Shown in pieces: positions 43,568 to 55,500 of a DNA stretch of 64,000 nucleotides (position 1 is the stretch's first letter; each line of letters begins with the position of its first letter). The position numbers were made by a program, and so were the translations under genes. Where the stretch lies: the NCBI RefSeq assembly GCF_003063435.1, contig NZ_NESL01000003.1, positions 1 to 64,000 on the forward strand, in the 5' to 3' direction. Origin of the DNA: Limnohabitans sp. 2KL-1 (GTDB lineage: Bacteria > Pseudomonadota > Gammaproteobacteria > Burkholderiales > Burkholderiaceae_C). The notes below the pieces were generated by a model. That model ran no database searches and was not told the origin of the DNA. It saw only the letters and a list, made by a program, of their open reading frames with translations.

Positions 43568-46500
43568 CTGGCACCAACGCCCTGATCAAAGTGGGCACGG
43601 CTGCGGTCACCACCAGCGGCACAGGCCAAAGCACCTGGACGCTGACCGACAACACCGGGCTGGGCAACAGCGACAGCGTGCTGTATGTGGCGCAGATTGA
43701 AAACACGGCCGGTACGTTTGGCCCGCAATCCACGCCCGGCGTGTATGACTGGCGTTACAACGTGGACAACGTGGCCCCGGCTTCGATCACCCTGATCGGC
43801 ACGGACGATGTGGCCCCGGTGACGGGCACGATAGCCGCCAACAGCGTGACCAACGACGACAAGCCCACCTTCAGTGGCATCACCGAGGGCAATGCGGTGG
43901 TCAAGGTGTATGACGGGGTCACCCTCTTGGGTACCACCACCGCCAACGGCGTTGGGGCCTGGAGCTTCACGCCCACCACCGCCATGGCCCCAGGTCTGCA
44001 CAGCGTGACGGCCACGTCCACCGATGCGTATGGCAACACCACCTCGTCCACCACAGCGCTGCCCTTCACGATCGACATCGCCGCCCCGGTGGCTGTGGCC
44101 GATGTCAACAGTGGCAACGAAGACGTGGCCAGCTTGTCCGGCACCGTGGCCACCAACGACACCAGCAAAGACGGCAGCGAGACCTACGCCATCGTGGGCA
44201 GTGCCACGGGTGCCAAAGGCAGCCTGGTGCTCAACCCCAACGGCAGTTACACCTACACGCGCACCAGCGCTGCCGATGAAATCACCGCTGACCTGGTGGA
44301 GACCTTCACCTACAAGGTGACCGATGCGGCGGGCAACACTACGCAAACCACGCTCAAAATCACCCTGACCCCGGTCAACGATGCGGCGGTCATTGGCGGG
44401 CAACTGAGCCAATCGCTGACAGAGACCAACGCCGTTCAGTCGACCAGTGGCACGCTCACCATCAGCGATGTGGACAGCGCCGCCACGTTCATCGAACAAG
44501 TCAACACCGCAGGCACCTATGGCAAGCTCGGCCTGACCGCCGCAGGTGTGTGGAGCTACACCATGAACTCGGCGCAAAACCAGTTCGTGGCCTCCCAGGT
44601 TTACACAGACACCTTCAACGTCATGGCCACCGATGGCACCACCAAGCAGGTGAGTGTCAACATCACCGGCACCAACGACGCCCCTGTCAACACCTTGCCA
44701 GGCACGCAAAGCACCGCAGAAAACACGGCCAAATACATCACAGGCTTGCAAATTGCCGACCCCGATGTGGGCATTGGCAACATGACCATGACCTTGGCCG
44801 TGACCAACGGCGTTTTGTTCTTGACAGGCTCGGGCATCAGCTTTGTGGGCAACAACAGCGCCAGTGTTCAGGTGACCGGGTCACTGGCTGACTTGAACAA
44901 CTTGCTGAGCGATCCGCTGGGTGTGCGGTTCACGCCCACCACCAACTTCAACGGCACCGCTGCACTCACCATCACCACCAGCGATGGGTCTTTGAGCGAT
45001 GTCGATACGCTGAACATTCTGGTCTCCAGCGTCAACTACGCCCCGGTCAACACCGTGCCGGCCGCACAAACCGTCCCCGAGGACACACTCCAGTCCATCG
45101 CGGGCATCAGTGTCAGTGACACTGACAACAACCTGGCCAGTGTCCAGTTGACGGTGCAAAACGGTATTTTGAATGTCCTCCTCAGTGGGGGCGTGACCAT
45201 CACGGCCGGTGCCAATAACAGCAGCACCGTCAAGTTGACGGGCGCACAAGCTGCGCTGAACACGGTCGTGGCAGGTCTGGCCTACAAAGCCAATGCCAAT
45301 TACAACGGTGCAGACACCCTGACCGTCTTGTCAACCGATGCCACGGGCATCACCGACACGGACACAGTGGCCATCACCGTGACGGCCATCAACGACGCAC
45401 CCGTCAACACCGTGCCCGGTGCGCAGACAGCTGTCGAAGACACGAGCAAAGCCATCACGGGCCTGAGCATCAACGACGTGGACGGCAACCTGGCCACGGC
45501 CAAGCTCACCGTGCTCAACGGCACGCTGAACGTGAATCTGACCGGTGGTGCCATCATCAGCGCAGGTGCTAACAACAGCGGCACCCTGACCCTGAGTGGC
45601 ACGCAAACGCAGATCAACTCAGCCTTGGGCAGTGTCAGTTACAAGGGCAATGCCAACTACAACGGTTCGGACACCCTGACCTTGTTGGCCAGCGACGGCA
45701 CCCTGACTGACAGCGACACCGTGGCCATCACGGTTTCGGCTGTGAACGACGCCCCGGTCAACACCGTGCCCGCCGCACAAAACGCCACGGAAGACACCAG
45801 CCTGGCCATCACGGGTCTGAGCGTCAACGATGTGGACGGCAATTTGACGACCGCCAAACTCACCGTCGACTTCGGCACCTTGAACGTGAGCCTGGCGGGA
45901 GGAGCCACCATCAGCGCCGGTGCCAACAGCAGCAGCACCTTGACCCTGAGCGGCACACAAGCACAAATCAACGCCGCTTTGGGCAGCGTCAGCTACAAAG
46001 GCAGCGCCAACTACAACGGCTCGGACACACTCACGGTCTTGTCCACCGATGGCAATGCAGCCACCGACACCAATACCGTGGCCATCACGGTCGCGGCCGT
46101 GAACGACGCACCGGTCAACACGGTGCCTGCCACTTTGACGGCCACCGAAGACACGGGTTTGGCCATCTCCAGTCTGAGCGTGGACGATGTGGATGGCAAC
46201 TTGGCCACCGTCAAGCTCACTGTGCTCAACGGCACGGTGGGCATCGGTTCGTTCTATGAAGGCTTCATCACGGCCGGTGCGAACGGCAGCAGCACCTTGA
46301 CTCTGACGGCCTTGCCATCGCAGATCAACCAGGCCTTGAATTCTCTGTTCTACCAAGGCAATGCCAACTACAGCGGCTCGGACACGCTCACAGTCTTGTC
46401 CACCGACAGCAATGCGGCGACCGACACCGACAGCGTGGCCATCACGGTCTCGGCCGTGAACGACGCCCCGGTCAACACCGTGCCCGGTGCGCAAAGCACC

Positions 46501-49500
46501 AACGAAGACACCAACAAAGTCATCGGTGGCCTGCAGGTCACCGATGTCGACGCCACGGGCAGCATCGCCGTCACATTGGCGGTGACCAACGGCACGTTGA
46601 CCCTATTGGGTGGCGCAGGCGTGACCCTGGCAACCAACAACACCGCCAGTGTGACGCTGACGGGCACCGTCAGCGCCATCAACGTGTTGCTGGCCACCGC
46701 GAGCGCCGTGACGTACAAGCCTGCGGCCAACTTCAATGGCAACGCCACGCTGACCATGACCAGCAGCGACGGCACGCTGTCGGACAGCGACACCGTGACC
46801 ATCGCTGTGGCTTCTGTCAACGACGCGCCCACAGGCACCAACGGCACCATCACTGTGACCGAGGATGGCAGCCGGGTCTTCACAGCGGCCGACTTCGGAT
46901 TTGCCGACGCTGCCGATTCGCCGGCCAATGCTTTGAGCGCGGTGATGATCACGGCGCTTCCCACGGCGGGCACGCTCAAGCTCAGCGGCGTAGCGGTCGC
47001 CCTCAACGTGCCCATTGCCGTTGCCAATTTGGGTAACTTGGTCTACGCACCCGCAGCCAACGGCAATGGCACCGGCTACGCCACATTCGGCTTCAAGGTA
47101 CAAGACAACGGCGGCGTTGCCAACAGCGGTGTGAACACCAGCGTCGCCGCTTACACCATCACCGTCAACGTCACCGCCGTCAACGACGCCCCTGTGAACG
47201 CGGTTCCGGCAGATCAGACCGCGACGGAAGACACCAACCAAGTCATCACCGGCCTGGGTGTCAGCGATGCGGATGCGGGCACCAGTCTGACCGTGACGCT
47301 GGCCGTCACCAACGGCACCCTGACCCTGCTGGGGGGCACCGGCGTGACCCTGACCAACAACAACAGCACCAGCGTGACGCTGACGGGCACCGTCAGCGCC
47401 GTCAACACCTTGCTGACCACGGCCAACGCCGTGACCTACAAACCCACGGCCAACTTCAATGGCAGTGCCACGCTGACCATGACCAGCAGTGACGGCACGC
47501 TCAGCGACAGTGACTCCGTGGCCATCACGGTCAATCCTGCCAACGATGCGCCCGTGCTGGCCGATACCGCTTTGAGCCTGACGACTCTGGGCACCTATTC
47601 GGGCAATCCCGTTGGCGCGGTGGGCAGTCTGGTCAGCAACTTTGTGGGCGGCGTCACCGACATCGACACAGGCGCGCTGCACGGCATGGCCATCACCGGC
47701 GTGAACACCCAAGGCACGCTCTGGTACAGCACCAATGGCGGCACCAGCTGGACGCAAGTGTCCGGCACGCTGAGCGAGACCAACGCCTTGTTGATCGGCG
47801 CGGACGCGAACAACCGTCTGTACTTCAAACCCGTGACCGGCGTGGCCAGTGGCTTGGTCAGCGATGCGCTGACTTTCCGTGCCTGGGACCAGACCAGCGG
47901 CACCGAAGGGACCTTTGTCAGCACCGTGCCCAATGGCGCGACAACGGCTTTTTCGACCGACATGGACACCATCAGCCAGATGCTCCCGGTGGACCTGAAC
48001 AACATCAACAGCAGCCTGGGCGGCTTCGTCATCAATGGCGACAGCACTGGTGACCGATCCGGCTGGACCGTCTCGAATGCGGGGGACGTCAACGGCGACG
48101 GTTTTGACGACATTTTGATCGGCGCAGACCAGGCCGAAGTGGGCGCTACCCTCAACGCGGGCAAATCCTATGTGGTGTTCGGCAAAGTGGGTTTGGCCGC
48201 CATCAACCTCAGCGCTGTGGAGGCTGGCGTCGGCGGCTTTGTGGTCAATGGCTGGAGTGAATCGGACTATTTGGGCACCTCGGTCAGCGCTGCAGGCGAC
48301 GTCAACGGCGATGGGCTGGCCGATGTCATGGTCAGCGCGACCAATGGGCGCTTCTCGGCCACCGCCACCGGTGACAACGTGGGCCACACGTACATCGTGT
48401 ACGGCAAATCCAGCACCACCGCGGTCAATGCCAGCGACATCGCGGCCAACTCGGGCGGCTTCTACATTTATGGCCGCTCATCGCTGGACACCACGGTAGA
48501 CGAACTCACCGGCAGGAGCATCCGCAGCGCAGGCGACGTGAACGGTGACGGCATCTCTGACTTCATCATTGGTGCGCCTGACTCTGACCCTGCAGGCGGC
48601 ATCGACGCTGGCCGCACCTACGTGGTGTTTGGCAAAAGCACAGGCGCCATCAGCTTGCGCGATGTGGCCAATGGCACAGGCGGCTTTGTGGTCCTGGGTG
48701 AATCTGCCGGTGACCGCAGCGGTGCCAGTGTCAGCAGCGCAGGCGACGTGAACGGCGACGGACTGGCCGATTTGATCATTGGAGCCACCAACGCCAACGG
48801 TGCCAGTGGCCGCAGCTATGTGGTCTATGGCAAGACCGACACCGGCTTTGTTGACTTGAGCAAAGTGGCGGTCAACAACGGGGGCTTTGCACTCTCGGGC
48901 AACTGTGCAGGCGACCAGGCTGGTCTTGTCAGCAATGCAGGCGACGTCAACGGCGACGGCTATGCCGATTTGCTGGTGGGCTCATTCTTCTCGGACCCTG
49001 GCGGCAACACCGATGCCGGACGCAGCTACGTGGTGTTTGGTGGCTCCAACCTCACGTCCATGAACGTGTCGGTGATTGCCTTGACCACCAGCACGGGCGG
49101 TTACGTCATTCGCGGCGAAAGTGACGGGGACATGGCCGGGCGCGTGAGCTATGCCGGCGACGTCAACGGGGACGGCCTGGCCGACATGATCGTCGGGGCA
49201 TTGCGCGCAGACCGCGACGGCCTGGTGGACGCAGGACGCAGCTACGTGGTGTATGGCAAAACCGACAGCACGGGCGTGAACCTCACCAACATTGCCAACG
49301 GCTCAGGCGGCTTTGTGATTTATGGCCAATCGACGGACGACTTGGCGGGCAGCAGCGTCAGCTATGCAGGCGACATCAACGGTGACGGCTTTGCCGACTT
49401 GCTGGTCTCGGCACGCGATGCCGACCCCGCTGGCGGAGTCGGTGCGGGCAAGAGTTATGTCATCTTGGGGGGCAGCCAGTTTGCCACCACGGTGGACCGT

Positions 49501-52500
49501 CTGGGTACCGTAGGCCCAGACACCCTCACAGGCTCCAGCGCCGCAGAAACCTTTGCGGCAGGTGAGGGGTTCGACGTTTTGATCGGTGGCGGCGGTGCCG
49601 ACGTGATGTATGGCGGCAAGGGCCGCGACACCTTTGTGCTGAACGCCAGCAACATCGCTGCGCTGCAAAGCGACATGGGGGCCAACGGCAACACCACCCA
49701 GCTGGCCCGCGTGGACGGCGGTAACCATTACGACACGATTGAAGTGAGTGGCGGTGCCAGCCTGGACCTGACGCAAGTGAGCAACGTGGACGCCTCGGGC
49801 ACCAGCGGTGCCAGCCGAATCGACAGCATCGAGCGCATCGACCTGGCCACCGACACCGCCAGCAACACCCTGACCCTGAATGGCCGTGACGTGAACGACA
49901 TGGCCGGCTTCAACACCGTGCGCCTGGGCGGCAACACCGCCACCAACCCCGACGGCAAAGTGTGGACCAACCTGAGCGGCACCGCCTTTGCGACCACCAC
50001 GCGCTACCACCAGCTGGTGGTAGAGGGCGACAGCCGCGATGTGCTGGACATGCGCACGGGTCCGGGCCTGTGGAACAAGGTCGGCACGGCAAGCAATGGC
50101 ACTTACAGCTATCAGGTGTACCAAAACAACAGCACCCTGTCGCAAGTGATTGTGCGTGACGGCGTGCAGGTGTGGGTGGACGAAGTCCCCACGCTGGTGG
50201 GCAGCAACCCGAGTGACAACGGCTACGTGACGGCCGTGGGCAACGACCTGGTGCTGAACTTCAGCGAAAGCGTGGTCAAAGGCACGGGCCTGATCGAGTT
50301 GTACAAAGCCGACGGCACGCTGGTGCAAAGCTTTGACGCCGCCACCAGCACCGCACTGACCTGGAGCGGCAGCAACTTGACGATCAACCCCACGGCTGAC
50401 TTGTTGGCTAACACCGGTTACTACATCAAGGTCGCCGCCACCGCCGTCAAAGACTTGACGGGCAACGCCTACGCGGGCATTGCCGATGCCACCACGCTCA
50501 ACTTCACCACACCCGATGCCAGCGGTGCCATTGTGGTGCCGACTACCAGCAGTCAGACTGGGGTTTATTTGGGCCAAGACTTGTCCACCATTGGGGACTT
50601 CAACGGTGACGGCTACGACGACTTCATTGTGGGTGCGGGCGTTGCCAACAGCACAGGTGCGGCGTATGTGATTTACGGCAATGCCAGCGGCACCGTGCCC
50701 AACTTGAGTGGCGGCAGCATTGCGGCCAGTGCGGGTTTCAAAATTTCAACGGGATTGACTGTTGCCGATTACTTTGGCGTCGCCGTCAACAGCGCAGGCG
50801 ACACCAACGGTGACGGTCTGGCCGATTTGGTGGTGACGGCCAAATACGGTGGCAACGTCTACCCCACCGGTAACTCGGCCTTTGTCGTCTTTGGCCAAAA
50901 CAACGCCAGCACCGTGTATGGCAGCAGCTTCACTGTTGGTAACGGCATCGCTGCCACCAATGGTTACCAGATCCACATCACCGAGACCTACCTTGGTCAT
51001 GCGGTGAGCAACGCGGGCGACGTGAACGGCGATGGCTTGAGCGATCTGCTGGTGACCTCTGACCAAGGCACCAGCAATTTCCGCAATGCGTACGTTATTT
51101 ACGGCAAAACGGGCTCACAAGCCCTCAACCTGACGTCCTACGCCGATTTCACGGCCGACCTGGGTTACAACCTATTCGCAGGTGCCGTCGCAGAGTTGGG
51201 CGCATCCGTGTACGGCGCAGGCGACGTGAACGGGGACGGACTGGCCGACTTCGTTGTGGGGGCCAACAACTTCGGATCGGTTGGCAAAGCGGGTGCTGCG
51301 TTTGTCGTTTATGGCAACAGCACGGGTACCCCCGTTCAGTTGGACGCCAACAACAACATTGATGCCAGCCAAGGTTTCAAAGTGACAGGCCTTACACGTT
51401 CTGGTACCAACTCATACTTTGGCACTGGGGTGTCCAGCGCTGGCGACGTCAACGGCGACGGCCTAGCCGACGTCATGGTCAGCTCGCCCTATGAGGCGGC
51501 TAATGGCGGCAATTCCGCCTCGGGCGGTGGCGTGGTGTACGTCTTGTATGGCAACAGCAGTGGCACAGCCCTGGACCTGAATGTGGGCAACGGCGTGATC
51601 GATCCGAGCCGTGGTTTCAAAATCACCAATGGCAACACCACCGTCAACGCCAACCTTGGCAATGGCTACACCAGTCTCGCCAGTGCCGGCGACATCAACG
51701 GTGACGGCTTGAGCGACATGATCATCACCGGGAGTGACGTTGGGGGCGGAGCGCACACCACCTATGTGGTGTACGGCAATGCCAGCGGTACCACCGTGGC
51801 CATCGACGCCAGTGGCAACATTGCCGCCAGCAACGGCTTCAAGCTGGTGGGCGGGGTGGGCAATTCGGTGGCCAGCGCCGGCGACATCAACGGCGACGGC
51901 TTGAACGACCTGTTGGTCTCGTCCACTCTGGGTGGGTCCAAGTACAGCTACAACGTGGTGCTGGGCGGCACGCAGTGGGTCACCGCTGCGCTCAACGGCT
52001 CGGGTGACTTTGCCGGCACAGCGGGTAACGAAGCCTTGATCGGCTCCACCGGCAACGACACCATGACCGGCGGCGGCGGTGTGGACCGGTTCTTTGCAGG
52101 CCGTGGCGACGACACCATCGTGCTCACCACCAGTGACATCGCCAATTTGCAAAACAACAGCACAGGCCAAACGGTCAAGACCACCCTCAGCGGCGGCACA
52201 GGCTTTGACACGGTTCGCCTGACCGGCGGTGCCAGCCTTGATTTGCTCAAAATCTCCAACGCTGCGGCCATGGGCATCGACGAAACCAGCCGCATTGAAG
52301 GCATGGAGCGCATCGACATGGCCACCGATACGGCGGCCAACGTGCTCAAGATCTCGAACAAAGACATCAACGACATGGCCGGCTTCAACCAGATTCACAC
52401 CGGCAGCGCCAGTGAAGACGGCAAGACCTGGACCAACGTGACCGGCACAGCGCTGGGCACCACCACGCCTTACCACCAGATGGTGGTGGAGGGCGGCAGC

Positions 52501-55500
52501 AACGACACCGTGGCACTGACGGCCAACGGGGGCACCTGGGCCAACGTGGGCACCGTGAGCAACGGCACCAGCCAATACACCGTGTACCAGAACGACGGCA
52601 CCCACTCGCAGCTGCTGGTGCAGCAGGGCGTGGCGGTGAACACCCAGGCACCCACCCTCTTGTGGAGCACGCCAGCCGACAACGACTTTGTGAACACGGC
52701 CAACCTGGGCAACAACATCACCTTGCAGTTCAGCGAGAACGTGGTCAAAGGCACAGGCTTCATTCAGCTGTGGAACAAAACCACAGGCATGCCGGTGGAA
52801 GCGTTTGACGTGAGCACCAGCGCGCTGGTCACAGGCTGGGGCACCAGCCTGTTGAGCATCAACCCCTCGGCCAACTTGTTGGCGGGTACTGACTATTTCC
52901 TCAAAGTCAGCGACAACGCCATTCAGGACTCGTCAGGCTTGGCCTATGCGGGCATGAACAGCGACCTTCAGCTGAACTTCTCCACCCAGGCGGCCGATGG
53001 CAGTTATGCCGTCACGACTTCGTTTGCCAGTGCGGCCAGTTCTTCTTCGTTTTTGCGGTCGGTAGCGACGGCAGGCGACTTCAACGGTGACGGTTTCGAC
53101 GACCTGCTGATCGGTGTGGCGGGCGGTCAGTCCGGCGTGTATGTGGTCTACGGCAACGCCCTTGGCGAGGGTATGAAGCTGGACGCCGGTGCGATCATGA
53201 GCAACGGCGTGATTGCGGCCGACCAGGGCTTCAAGATTTACGGCAGTAATTCATTGGGCACATCGGTGACGGGCATTGGCGACGTCAACGGCGACGGTTT
53301 TGCCGATGTGTTGATAGGTTCCTCCACCGACGGCCAAGGTGGCACCAGTGCTGGTGCGGCGTTTGTGGTGTACGGCAGTGCCAATCCTGCGGCCTTGGAC
53401 ATTTCCAGCGGCAACATAGCTGCGTCGCGCGGCTTCAAAATCGTGGGTGGCAAGGGCAGTATCGCTTTGGGCAGCAGTGTCTCAGGCGTGGGTGATTTCA
53501 ACGGCGACGGCATGGGTGACTTCATCATGGGCGCGCCGTCTTTGGGTGTGAACGCCAGTGGCGGTTCAGCTTATGTGGTTTATGGCAAAACCAATGGCAG
53601 TACGTTGGTACTGGGCACCGACTACAGCATTGCAGCCCAGGACGGTTTGCTGCTCTCGGGCAAAGCCGGTGACAAGGCGGGCTTCTCTGTGTCAGGCGCT
53701 GGCGACATCAACGGTGACGGTTTGGCCGATGTGATTGTGGGTGCACCCAATACCGGGTCCACCAGCAACGGAGCGAGTTACGTCATTTTTGGCGGTGCGA
53801 CAATGGGTGGCACGATGGATGCCCTTGTGGCTGCAGGCCAGGGCTTCAAGATCAGTGGTTCAACTTCCACCAATGGTATCCAATTGGGCACCAGCGTCTC
53901 GAGCGCAGGCGACGTCAACGGTGACGGCTATGCCGACTTGATCGTGGCGACCGACGCTGATCAAACCTACACCGCTGCTTATGTGGTGTATGGCAGTTCT
54001 GCTCCTACAAGCTTGACGGTGACCAACGCGGCCTTGGCCGCTTCGCAAGGTTTCCGTATTTTCAGCGGCGCCACCACGGGTGCGGTCTTGAGCCAAGTCT
54101 CAAGCGCGGGCGACATCAACGGCGACGGTTTTGCCGACGTGATCGTGGGCTCCAAGAGCGGCTCCTCGTATGTGGTGTACGGCAGTGCCACGGGTGTGGA
54201 TGTGGATTTGACTGCAGCAACCATTGCGGCATCACAAGGCTTCAAACTCACCTATTCGACCACCGACAACGCGGTGACCGCGCAGGATGTGTCGTTCGCG
54301 GGCGACTTTGACGGTGACGGTCTGACCGACTTGGTGATTGCCGAAAAGTCGTCGACCACTGGCAACTTGAACAGCTACAAGATTGTCTTTGGTGGCACGC
54401 AGTGGCTGACCGCTTCGGTGGTGGGCAACGGCGCTGTCACGGGCACAGCAGCCTCTGAGGCCGTTCTGGGCTCAACCGCCAACGACACCCTGACGGGCGG
54501 CGGCGGTGTAGACCGTTTCTTTGCCGGTTTGGGTGACGACACGATCGTGCTCAGCGCCAGCGACGTGACCAACTTGGGTAACGTGGCCGCAGGCCAAACA
54601 GCCAAGGCCAGCGTGAGCGGTGGTGGGGGTTTTGACACACTGCGCTTGAGCGGTGGTGCTGCGCTGAATCTGACCACCATCTTCAATGCCGGTGCCATGG
54701 GCTTGGAAGAAAACAGCCGCATCGAAAGCATTGAACGCATCGACTTGGCCACGGATGCTGCAGCCAACACGCTCACGCTGACGACCACCGATGTGAAGGA
54801 CATGGCAGGCTTTGACCTGATCCACACCGGCACCCCCAGTGCCGATGGCAAGACCTGGACCAATGTGTCGGGTCAGGCCTTGAAAGCGATCACCAACTTC
54901 CATCAGATGGTGGTGGAGGGTGGCAGCAACGACAGTCTGGTGCTCAGCACCCCCGTGGGGCCATGGAGCCTGGAGGGCACGGTCAGCGACGGCGTCAACA
55001 ATTACACGGTTTATCAAAACACCAGCACGGCTTCGCAGGTGTTGGTCAAATCGGGTGTGGCGGTGCAGGCCTTGGGCGGGCCCGCCCTGGTGTCGAGCAC
55101 GCCGGGTGACAACGGCTACATGATGGCCTTGAGTGACGCCATCACCTTGAGCTTCGATCAGGCGGTGGTTCGGGGTACCGGCACCATTGAGCTGTGGAAC
55201 AGCAGCACGGGCACCTTGGTGCAGAGCTTTGATGCGGCCACCACCACCGAGGTGACGGGTTGGACAGGCAACACCTTGAGCATCAACCCGACTGCCAACT
55301 TGGCCGGTGCCAGCAACTACTACCTCAAGATCAACCCCGCCGCCATCAAAAATGCAGCGGGCAGTTCATTTGCAGGGCTGAACAACAGCACCGATCTGAA
55401 CTTCACCACGGCCAGCGCAGACGGCAGCATTGCTTTGACGGCCAATGCCGGTCAAACCTCGAGTTACCTGGGCATGTCGATGTCCGAAGTGGGCGACTTC